From contig CAYVFI010000021.1 in assembly GCA_964450955.1 (NCBI GenBank), positions 58,709-122,708 of the forward strand: a stretch of DNA of 64,000 nucleotides, read 5' to 3'. The DNA comes from CAYNWT01 sp964450955. GTDB taxonomy: Bacteria; Planctomycetota; Planctomycetia; Planctomycetales; Planctomycetaceae. The first letter of the stretch is position 1. Each line of letters starts with the position of its first letter. The notes beneath the pieces were generated by a model that was given only the letters and a program-made list of their open reading frames with translations, did no database searches and was not told the origin of the DNA. The translations under genes and the position numbers were made by a program. Shown piece after piece: positions 1-8,100 of this stretch.

Positions 1-15
1 GAGTGGTAGAACAGT

Positions 16-40
16 AGCCGACTCAGGGCCTGAGTCGGCT
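16..40. repeat. 12-bp-arm perfect palindrome
   Basis: Arms AGCCGACTCAGG and CCTGAGTCGGCT flank a single central base, so the 25 bp are a perfect inverted repeat. It lies seven bases left of the three-armed repeat at 47-105 and downstream of the small minus-strand gene ending at 117. There is no T-run, so it is not a standard intrinsic terminator; it may be part of a composite repeat or an mRNA 3' end structure. Confidence 0.7.
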
Positions 41-46
41 TGCTAA

Positions 47-105
47 GTCGCCGGAATCTCCGAGTCCGGGCCCGGATCGGGACCGAACACGGAGTGTTCG
101 GCGAC
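47..105 (+). repeat. Three-armed palindromic repeat, copy 1
   Basis: Outer arms GTCGCCG (47-53) and CGGCGAC (99-105) enclose two hairpins. The first is CGGAATC-TCC-GAGTCCG at 52-68, with one mismatched pair; the second is CCGAACAC-GGA-GTGTTCGG at 83-101, perfect. A second copy with the same arms and loops lies at 58244-58299 in inverted orientation, so this is a dispersed element and not a local hairpin. It sits just past the stop codon of the gene at 117-377. Confidence 0.8.
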
Positions 106-116
106 ATCGTCTGCAG

Positions 117-377
117 TCACTCGGTCGGGGCATCTTCTGCTGGCTGTCTCATGCGTTGCGCTTTGAGATAGGTCGCACACACCACGCACAAGCCTGCCAG
201 TGCGCACAGGCTGTATGTGCGGAAGTCTGGCGTGCGGTAGCCCATTGCGGGCCATGTCAGGAACAGTGCTCCAGTCATGAGTACGTTCTCTGTGCAGAGA
301 AACTTCGAAGCTGCGCTGACGTAGTTTTCTTCGACAGCAGCTGACTGATTGAAAGCACGGTGGTTGGTTGTCGCCAT
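117..377 (-). CDS. Small two-pass membrane protein, unknown function
   Basis: The 86-residue product has two hydrophobic stretches, about residues 33-47 and 54-70, with a short polar N-terminus and a charged C-terminal tail (KAQRMRQPAEDAP). The start ATG at 377 is preceded on the minus strand by AAAGGAAC, a reasonable ribosome binding site. It lies 44 bases downstream of the S9 peptidase gene on the same strand, so the two could be co-transcribed. I do not recognise the family. Palindromic repeats lie immediately after its stop codon. Confidence 0.6.
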   Translation of the reverse strand: MATTNHRAFNQSAAVEENYVSAASKFLCTENVLMTGALFLTWPAMGYRTPDFRTYSLCALAGLCVVCATYLKAQRMRQPAEDAPTE

Positions 378-421
378 GTGTGTTCCTTTTCTGTCAGGTT
401 GTTGCGTGCGTTCGGTCTTGG

Positions 422-2497
422 TTAGGTGCCGGGCTTGAGGGTTCGTTCGAAGAACTCATTCTGCGTATCCATGAGGCCTTTGCCGAGTCCATGTCCGGCG
501 AGTGGCCAGAAGCGGCTTTCGTATTTGATGCCAGCCTTGTCGAGTGCCTGAATTAGCTGGAACGCGTTGGTGGGGTGCACGTTGTCGTCTCGCATGCCGT
601 GCATGATGACCATGTCGGCTTTGAGGTTCTTGGCGTACTTCATGACCGAACCGTTTTCGTAGCCGTCCGGGTTCACCTGCGGAGTGGCCATGTAGCGTTC
701 GGTGTAAATCGTGTCGTAGTTCTTCCAGTGTGTGACGCCGGCTCGAACAACGCTGGCGGCGTAGACGTCCGGGAACTTGCAGGCTCCCATGGCGGCCATG
801 TAGCCGCCGTAGGAATGGCCAACAATGCCGATGCGTTTGCCGTCAACGTATTGTCTGCCCGCCAGTCGTGTCATGGCGTCGGCGTGGTCCTGGATATCGA
901 CATCACCCAGCTTCATGTACGTTGCGGTTTCGAAGGCTTTGCCACGTCGGCCGGTTCCTCGATTGTTGACTTTGGCGACCAGGTAACCCTGGCGGCATTC
1001 CGCGCGTTCTGTCGAGACGTAGGTTTGGCGGAACTCGGTTGTGCCTGGTCCGCCGTATAAGGCGTTGATGACCGGGTACTGACGGTTCTCATCGAAGTAC
1101 TTAGGCTTGTACAGAATCGCGTAGATGTCGAACTTGCCGTCGTTTGATTTGAACTTGAACCACTCGGCCAGGTTGGCTGGCTTTGACTGATCGCTTTCTG
1201 CGATCTTCGCAACTAGCTTGCCGTCAGATGTGCTGTAGATGGCGGTTGTCGGCGGGATGTTGACGTCTTCGTACTGCGCGATGAGCCATTTCTTGTCGGG
1301 CGACAGATTGAAGTTGGAATGATGCAGGTCGGTTGAAGTGACGCGTTTGAATTCTGAACCGTCCAGCTTCGCCAAGTGGTACTGCATGTAGTATGGGTTG
1401 GCTTCAGAACTGTACGCGGTCAGACCCATCCAGCCAGATTCTTCGTCAACAAACGCGATGCTGGCCGTTTGGAATTCTCCTTTGGTCAGAGTGTTAAGAA
1501 GCTTGCCTTCCAGGTTTCGCAGTTCGTAGTGGGTGTATCCGGTTTTGTCGGTCGGCCAGATGAAACGCTGGTTATCTTTGAGGAACCGCATTGCTGGCGA
1601 GTTCTTTTGGAACGTGTCCTGCTTCTCTTCGACGATGGTTTGCAGTTCGCCGGTTTCTGTATCGATGGCGGAGATTTTCAAATGCCGCTGCAGCCGATCG
1701 GTCCAGTTCACAATTACGTGATCATCGCCCGGCGTCGCGCGGATGTTAAACAGGTATTCGTCTCCGCTGCCGCCCGCTTTGACCGTGGTCGTCTTTTTCG
1801 TTTCGAAGTCATAGATCATCAACTCTGACGCAGGATTGGTTCCGCCGGCTTTCGGGTAGAACTCGGGATACAGTTCAGTAACTGTCTTCGTCCAGTCGTC
1901 GATCAGGTAAAATGGCTTCACGCCTTCGTCGTTGAACTTGTAGAACAGCAGCTTCTTCGAATCCGGCGTCCACCACATCGCGGTGGTCTGGTTAAGTTCT
2001 TCGCCGTAGACCCAGCTGGCAGTGCCGTAGTGGACCGTTTCGTTGCCGTCAGTTGTGACGTTGATGGTTTCGTTGGAACTCTTGCCTTCAACAACGACGT
2101 TCCAGTCCACGTACTTTGCGATCCACTTGCCGTCGGGCGATTCAACAGCCGTGTGCTGGCGGCCTCGAGTCGGGCGGCCAAGTTGCTTGCCCGTGTTGCC
2201 CGCGCCCAGCCCTCGTCCGAACCGGATACGTTGTGCCGGACCGCCGTTGCCTTCACCGTTGGTGGTTCCGGATTCTTTTCCGGTGAACAGTGACTTCTTT
2301 TTCTCTTCGAGTCCAAACTGGTAGCGCTTGCCCTCGCTGGTGAAGTAAACCGACTTACCGTCTTCGCTCCACTTCACTCTTGAGACGGTGCCGGGCAGGC
2401 TGGCTCTTGATTGAGCGCGCCGTTGTGGTTCGGCCTGAGTGGTTGAAACGAACGTGATTGTGGCAAGGAGAGCGGTGAAAGCCCGAATGACTGACAT
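422..2497 (-). CDS. Secreted S9 family (dipeptidyl peptidase IV-like) serine peptidase
   Basis: The 691-residue protein starts with a signal peptide (about residues 1-22, ending TTQA). It has a long N-terminal beta-propeller-like half and a C-terminal alpha/beta-hydrolase domain. The catalytic triad is readable: Ser about 562 in GHSYGGY, Asp about 637 in HGMRDDNVH, and His about 669 in AGHGL. This is the layout of the DPP-IV/S9 family, which releases dipeptides or acts as an oligopeptidase outside the cytoplasm. The start at 2497 is supported by GAGGAA five bases upstream. It is transcribed divergently from the EEP hydrolase gene across about 165 bp that must hold both promoters. Substrate cannot be read from sequence. 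Confidence 0.9.
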   Translation of the reverse strand: MSVIRAFTALLATITFVSTTQAEPQRRAQSRASLPGTVSRVKWSEDGKSVYFTSEGKRYQFGLEEKKKSLFTGKESGTTNGEGNGGPAQRIRFGRGLGAGNTGKQLGRPTRGRQHTAVESPDGKWIAKYVDWNVVVEGKSSNETINVTTDGNETVHYGTASWVYGEELNQTTAMWWTPDSKKLLFYKFNDEGVKPFYLIDDWTKTVTELYPEFYPKAGGTNPASELMIYDFETKKTTTVKAGGSGDEYLFNIRATPGDDHVIVNWTDRLQRHLKISAIDTETGELQTIVEEKQDTFQKNSPAMRFLKDNQRFIWPTDKTGYTHYELRNLEGKLLNTLTKGEFQTASIAFVDEESGWMGLTAYSSEANPYYMQYHLAKLDGSEFKRVTSTDLHHSNFNLSPDKKWLIAQYEDVNIPPTTAIYSTSDGKLVAKIAESDQSKPANLAEWFKFKSNDGKFDIYAILYKPKYFDENRQYPVINALYGGPGTTEFRQTYVSTERAECRQGYLVAKVNNRGTGRRGKAFETATYMKLGDVDIQDHADAMTRLAGRQYVDGKRIGIVGHSYGGYMAAMGACKFPDVYAASVVRAGVTHWKNYDTIYTERYMATPQVNPDGYENGSVMKYAKNLKADMVIMHGMRDDNVHPTNAFQLIQALDKAGIKYESRFWPLAGHGLGKGLMDTQNEFFERTLKPGT

Positions 2498-2662
2498 GGG
2501 ATTCCTCGGGTGAATGTCGTTGAATCTGCGTGGGAAGGAACTTTGATATTAACCTGGACCGGAACCAAAGAGAACGTTCGACCTGGCTGTTGTTTGCGAC
2601 TTGGTTCAGGGGCCCGCATGATAGACGCCAGCACTGGTCGTTAATTTGTATTGGGAAACCTG

Positions 2663-3550
2663 ATGGTTAGCCGGATTACAGTCTTGGTTGTCTGCCTTCT
2701 TGCTTCGGTGTCTGTCTCTGCAGCAGATGAACTCACCGATGGTGCTGACTTTCGGTTGGTGACTTACAACGTTTGGTACGGCTTTACGCGCGTCCCGCAG
2801 CGTAAGGAGAAGTGGCTGCGTTGGATGAAAGAGCGTGCTCCGAATGTTGTGGTTCTACAGGAACTCAACAAGTACACCAGGAAGGAACTCGCGGCAGATG
2901 CGACTACGTGGGGGCATGAGCATTCCGTCCTGTTGAAAGAAGATGGCTTCCCGACGGGCATCACATCAGATACGCCGATTACCGACGTGAAGAGATTTCG
3001 TAAGGGGTTCCATCATGGGCTTATGCGAGTGCAGACATCGGGGTTGTTTATCTATGTCGTGCACTTGCATCCCAGCAATTGGGAAGTCCGGATCCGCGAG
3101 GCGAAGCTGCTGATTGCGGATGCGAAGACGCTTCCGAAGGATGCGTCCATCATCATTGCCGGCGACTTCAACACGTTCTCGCCGCTGGATGCGAAGCACT
3201 ACGCGACGCTGAAAGACATTGAGCCTTTCTTTGGTCGTCTGGACGAACGCGCAAAGGGGAAGGCTAAGAATCTGCGGGATGGCAAGCTGGATTACACGCC
3301 GCTGAAGCTGTTTGCCGAGGCGGGGTTCATCGACCAGGAAGCTAAGTTCAGGAAGAAGTTTCAGGGAACCTTTCCAACGCGGATAGAAAAGAAGGGCGAA
3401 CATGGTGACCTGCGGCGGCTGGACTATGTGCTGACGAATCCAAAATTGTCCGGCAGTGTGATCAAGGCGTGGTCGGTTCTGGATGAGAACACGCATACGT
3501 TGTCCGACCACTATCCGGTCGTCATGGATCTGAAGCGAGCGGACCGGTAG
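2663..3550 (+). CDS. Secreted endonuclease/exonuclease/phosphatase (EEP) family protein
   Basis: The protein is about 295 residues with a signal peptide (MVSRITVLVVCLLASVSVSA). EEP-superfamily metal-dependent phosphoesterase motifs follow in order: YNVWYG, VVLQELN (metal-binding Glu), IIAGDFNTFSP (GDFN), RRLDYVL and LSDHYPV (catalytic His). The family contains nucleases, sphingomyelinases and inositol phosphatases, and the exact substrate is not clear. I chose ATG 2663 over the in-frame TTG at 2651 because GGGAAA precedes it and the signal peptide then starts properly. Confidence 0.88.
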   Translation: MVSRITVLVVCLLASVSVSAADELTDGADFRLVTYNVWYGFTRVPQRKEKWLRWMKERAPNVVVLQELNKYTRKELAADATTWGHEHSVLLKEDGFPTGITSDTPITDVKRFRKGFHHGLMRVQTSGLFIYVVHLHPSNWEVRIREAKLLIADAKTLPKDASIIIAGDFNTFSPLDAKHYATLKDIEPFFGRLDERAKGKAKNLRDGKLDYTPLKLFAEAGFIDQEAKFRKKFQGTFPTRIEKKGEHGDLRRLDYVLTNPKLSGSVIKAWSVLDENTHTLSDHYPVVMDLKRADR

Positions 3551-3643
3551 ATCGTGAAAACTGACTTACTTGTCTTCACAGCGTAGCAAGATCATCCTAG
3601 CGATAGTTGAGAGTACCAATCACCCAAGCGAGCCGAGGTCTTT

Positions 3644-4231
3644 GTGCATCCAGTCCTGAATCAAAATCAATTTCTGGTCAAAGAACACGTTGGCATGTTC
3701 AAGGCCGCCAGCAACTATGACGTGTACGATCCCGGCTCGGGTGAGGTGGTCATGACGTGTCGCGAGCTGCGACTTGGGGCTTTGACAAAGATGCTGCGGT
3801 TTACGGACTACAAACGGATGACTCCGTTCCTGCTGGACATTGATGCGGTCGACGGAACGCAGTTGTTGACGGTCCAGCGTGGGGTTTCATTGTTCTTATC
3901 AAACGTTGATGTTCTGGACGAGAACCAGCAGCGTGTCGGTGGGTTCAAACAGAAGATGTTTTCGATTGGCGGTAAGTTTGATGTGATGGGACAGTCTGAT
4001 CAGGTTTTGTGTAGCCTGAAGGGCACGTGGACGTCATGGGACTTCCGGTTCCTGGCCGGCGACACAGAACTGGCTCGAGTGACGAAGAAGTGGAGCGGTC
4101 TGGGTAAGGAACTTTTTACATCCGCCGACAACTACATGCTTCAGATTTCTGAAGAGGTTCCGCCGGACAACCCGTTGCGGCAATTGATTCTGGCGAGTGT
4201 GTTCTGCATCGACCTGGTGCTCAAGGAGTAA
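3644..4231 (+). CDS. LURP-one-related / phospholipid scramblase-like protein
   Basis: The 195-residue protein begins at GTG 3644. It matches the tubby-like beta-barrel shape of the LURP-one/scramblase group: an N-terminal NQFLVKEHVGMFKAASNYDVYD segment split by strands, repeated strand pairs with VGGFKQK and LCSLKGTWTSWDFRF, and a hydrophobic C-terminal helix (LRQLILASVFCIDLVL). There is no signal peptide, so it is probably cytoplasmic or on the inner membrane face. Bacterial members have no settled function. Its stop codon lies in the first copy of a 15-bp tandem duplication (4221-4250). Confidence 0.75.
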   Translation: MHPVLNQNQFLVKEHVGMFKAASNYDVYDPGSGEVVMTCRELRLGALTKMLRFTDYKRMTPFLLDIDAVDGTQLLTVQRGVSLFLSNVDVLDENQQRVGGFKQKMFSIGGKFDVMGQSDQVLCSLKGTWTSWDFRFLAGDTELARVTKKWSGLGKELFTSADNYMLQISEEVPPDNPLRQLILASVFCIDLVLKE

Positions 4232-4250
4232 CGGGTCAAGGAGTAACGGG
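4221..4250 (+). repeat. 15-bp tandem duplication across a stop codon
   Basis: TCAAGGAGTAACGGG occurs twice in direct tandem, 4221-4235 and 4236-4250. The first copy holds the stop codon of the scramblase-like gene. The duplication therefore leaves the protein unchanged and looks like a recent slippage event. Confidence 0.85.
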
Positions 4251-4448
4251 TCGACGGCGGAATGTTGATCTGACATCCCGGGTGGGGCGTGATGAGCGTT
4301 GTTTCTGCTGAGACAACAATCGGAGTTCGTGCGCTGAAGCACATCGATAGTACGTAGCACACGGGCAACAGGTTCCCGATAAGGAGCAGACTAAGAGCTT
4401 TATTTCGTCTGGGGCTTTGTTTCGTGGTCACCCGCCCGCCGGAATCGA
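4251..4448. other. Intergenic gap between convergent genes
   Basis: About 200 bp separate the scramblase-like gene from the convergent gene ending at 4449. Short minus-strand reading frames cross it, but they lack a start signal or recognisable protein features. I see no clear terminator or repeat. Confidence 0.5.
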
Positions 4449-4958
4449 TTACTTGTCTGGACCGCCGAAGATCTGATCTGGGTTCGTGATCAATTCTCCG
4501 TTTGAGACACCGATTGAAGATTCAAGGAATCGCGGTTCGTCTCGGTAGTGCGGTAGTTCGAACTCCGCACGTAGTCGCGTAACTAGTTTTGATGCCTCAA
4601 CGACTTTGGGCAATTCGGCAGGTATTGGTTCACCAAGCCGGCGTAGTTCTTCTCGATACTGTTCATAACGCACGATCTGAATTGGTGCTGCCTGGCAGTA
4701 CTGCTTTTCTCGAGCGGATATGAAAGCCTTGCGCTGAGCGGCGTCCGGCTCGTTTACCATTTGAGCCTTGGTGTCCTGAATGTGTCGCTTGTGTTGATCG
4801 AATTCAATCGCAATCAGTTCCGCATGTGACTGCATACTATTCCGGGCAACCTGGACCTGAGCATGTCGGCGGATGTAGCGGTTGTATGTCGTTATGCAAA
4901 TGATCAGGGCGACAACGCCCGCTGCGGTGCAGATCGCAAATGTTCGTTTACGTTGCAT
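4449..4958 (-). CDS. Hypothetical single-pass membrane protein with coiled-coil region
   Basis: From ATG 4958 the product is about 169 residues. A basic N-terminus (MQRKRTF) leads into one transmembrane helix (about residues 8-24, CTAAGVVALIICITT). A charged, helix-prone segment rich in Gln, Glu, Arg and Lys follows. The reading frame extends upstream to 5042, but that part (MKFLANCRPNRL...) looks non-coding and overlaps the leader of the divergent cytochrome c gene. Function is not recognised. It is divergent from the giant oxidoreductase at 5117. Confidence 0.6.
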   Translation of the reverse strand: MQRKRTFAICTAAGVVALIICITTYNRYIRRHAQVQVARNSMQSHAELIAIEFDQHKRHIQDTKAQMVNEPDAAQRKAFISAREKQYCQAAPIQIVRYEQYREELRRLGEPIPAELPKVVEASKLVTRLRAEFELPHYRDEPRFLESSIGVSNGELITNPDQIFGGPDK

Positions 4959-5116
4959 GTTGATTGTCCACAGCGGGGCCTTCTGAATAAACGTTGGTTG
5001 GCAGCTTAATCTATTGGGGCGGCAATTCGCGAGGAATTTCAATGGTTGTTGGCAACCCGGCGTTCGTCGTGCACAATGATCTTCCGCACCAGTGTCCCGC
5101 CTTGAGATTCACGCCC

Positions 5117-8100
5117 ATGAAAATGTTGTCGCTTGTCTGTTGTGTTTTGCCGTCCGTGACTCTTGCAGCGGACGGGGCCTTCGAACTGACGAAGGGGGAT
5201 CGTGTTTCGATTATCGGGAACACGACGGCCGATCGGATGCAGCATCATGGTTGGTTGGAGACTTACATTCACGCCATGCATCCTGGGCACAATCTGACGT
5301 TCAGGAATCTTGGATTCCCAGGCGATGAACTGAAGACACGGCCGCGTTCGGCTAGTTTTGGTTCGGCCGATCAGTGGCTGACGAAGACTCAGGCCGATGT
5401 TGTGTTTTGCTTCTTCGGCTACAACGAAGCGCTGCGGGGCGAACGGGGTTTGCCGGGGTTCAAACGCGATCTGGCTGAGACCATCGATGGCATGTTGGCT
5501 AAGAAGTACAACAGCAAGTCGGCTCCACGATTGGTGTTCTTCTCACCGATCGCTCATGAGAACCTCAACAGCCCACACCTGCCCGACGGCAGCGAGAACA
5601 ACGTCAAGCTGGCGATGTACACGAAGGCGATGAACGAAGTGTGCGCGGCGAAGAAGGTTGCGTTTGTGGATCTGTTTTCTCCAACAAAGGAAATGTATCC
5701 AAATGCCACGAAGCACCAAACAATGAATGGCATCCATTTGTTGGAGCATGGCAACAAGGCTATTGCGGGGGTGATTGTGGATTCTCTGTTCGGCAAGGCT
5801 GCGCCGGCCGATGACAAAGAACTGCTGCGGCTACGAGATGCCGTCCTTGAAAAGAACTACGAGTGGTTCAGTCGGTACCGCGTGGTTGACGGCTACAACG
5901 TGTTTGGTGGTCGATCGAAGCTGGCGTGGTTCGGTCAGTCGAACGCGGACGTCATGAAACGTGAGATGGAAATCTTCGATGTGAAGACGGAGAACCGTGA
6001 TAAGAAAGTCTGGGCTGTCGCTCGCGGTGGTGACCTGGATGTTGTGGATAGCAATTTGCCGAGCGAAATTCCGGTTCGAACCAACAAGCCGGGACCACTG
6101 GAAGGACAGAAGTACGGATACCTTGGCGGTCAGGAAGCGATTTCAAAGATGACCATCCATGAAGACATGGAAGTCAACCTGTTCGCGTCAGAAGAAATGT
6201 TTCCGCGGCTGGTTAGCCCGGTTCAGGTGGCTGTTGATACCGATAGCCGTTTGTGGGCAGCTGTTTGGCCTTCGTATCCACACTGGAACCCAACAGAACC
6301 ACGTCGCGACGCGCTGCTGATTTTTCCGGACGATGACAATGATGGTGTCGCTGACGAGTGCATTGTGTTCGCCGACGAACTTAACAGCATTACCGGATTT
6401 GAATTCTGGAACGGTGGCGTGCTGGTTGCAGCCGCCCCGGAAATCTGGTTCCTCAAAGATACCGATGGCGATGACAAAGCGGATGTGAAGATTCGCATGC
6501 TGCAGGGGGTCTCAAGTGCAGACTCGCACCACTCAGCAAACGCCGTCGTTGTGGGACCGGACGGCTGGATGTACTGGTCGCGCGGGATCTTTAATGTGGC
6601 CAACTTTGAGACGCCCACGAAGACGTTTCGGTCGGGCAGCAGCGGTGTGCATCGTTTCAATCCACGAACGTTTGAGTTCGAGTTTCACTTTCCAATCGGT
6701 CCGAATCCGCACGGCGATGTGTTTGACCAGTGGGGCTATCAGTTCGCCACTGACGGGACGACGGGGACGGGTTCGTACGTCAACATTGGCAAAGGTGTCG
6801 GCAACAAACAGTGGTACAAGAAACGCGTGCGTCCGGTCGCAGCGACCGGAATTCTTTCCGGAACTGGTTTCCCGGAACAGCATGAAGGCAACTTCCTGAT
6901 TTGCAATGTCATCGGAGTGCTTGGAGTCCTGCAGCACAAGGTGAGTTACGACGGAGCCGACATTACGGCCAAAGAGATTGAACCGATTTTGCTGTCGTCT
7001 GATCAGAACTTCCGGCCAAGCGACGTTGAGATTGGCGGCGATGGGGCGCTGTACGTGGCGGACTGGCATAACGTTCTGATCGGCCACATGCAGCACAACA
7101 TGCGAGACCCGAACCGCGACCACGAGCACGGTCGCATCTACCGGGTGACTCACAAGAAGGGCAAGCTAACCACGCCGGCGAAGATGAAGGGCAAGCCGAT
7201 TGCTGAAGTGTGCGAACAGTTCTTCGCCAGAGCAAACAGCACCCGCTATCGGGCTCGGTTGGAACTCACCAGTCGCGCGGCGGAAGACATCAAGCGTGAT
7301 GTGAGTGCGTTTGCTGAGAAGCTTGATCCGAGCAGGGTTTCCGCTGATCGCGATGAGGCTCAGGCGTTGCTGGAATGTTTGTGGGTGTTTGAAGAACAAC
7401 GCATTCCCAACATGGCTCTGCTGCAGAAGGTGTTCCAGGCAAAAGAGCCTCGCGTGCGGGCTGCGGCGGTTCGAACGCTGGGTCACTGGGCCGGCAAAGT
7501 TGAAGGGTGGGAACCGGTTCTTCTGGCTGCCGCACAGGATGACGAAGCGCTTGTTCGAGCAGAAGCTGTGAAAGCTGCGGTCGATTACGATGGTTCGGTT
7601 GTGGCCGAAGTTTTCTTCAAGGCTGGCAGTCGCAAGAGCGATCCGGGCATGGATTCGGTTCTCAAGTTTGCCAAGTCACAGATACCAATCGATCGGATCA
7701 TTGCCGATTCGATTAAGGCTGGCCGGAAGCTGTCACCGGCCGCTGAGGCGTGGGCTTTGCAAAACGCGTCCGCTGGCACGCTGGTCGGGATGCCCAGCAG
7801 TGGCAAAGTTGATATGGCCTTGTTGATGCGGCCGGGTATTCCAAAGCAGGCTCGGCTGGCAGCGATAGAACGTTCATCGCAAAGGAATTCGCAGACTCCC
7901 GCGGAATCTGCAATCAGTGCGGTTCGAGTCGCCGAGCGGATGGGGGCAGGCGGCCTGGATGACCTCGCTGGCTTGCTTCCTGAGATGGACAAGTTGCACC
8001 TGCGAGACGCCCGGCCCCGGTTGATGGAGCTGCTGGAAGAAACCAAATCCGCACAAGTTCGCACCGGTGTTTATGCCGCATGGATTCAGTCGCACGGTGG

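Noticed and set aside
575..1060. A 161-residue plus-strand frame inside the S9 peptidase gene
   Set aside because: It is antisense to a clear catalytic domain and has no family features or good start.
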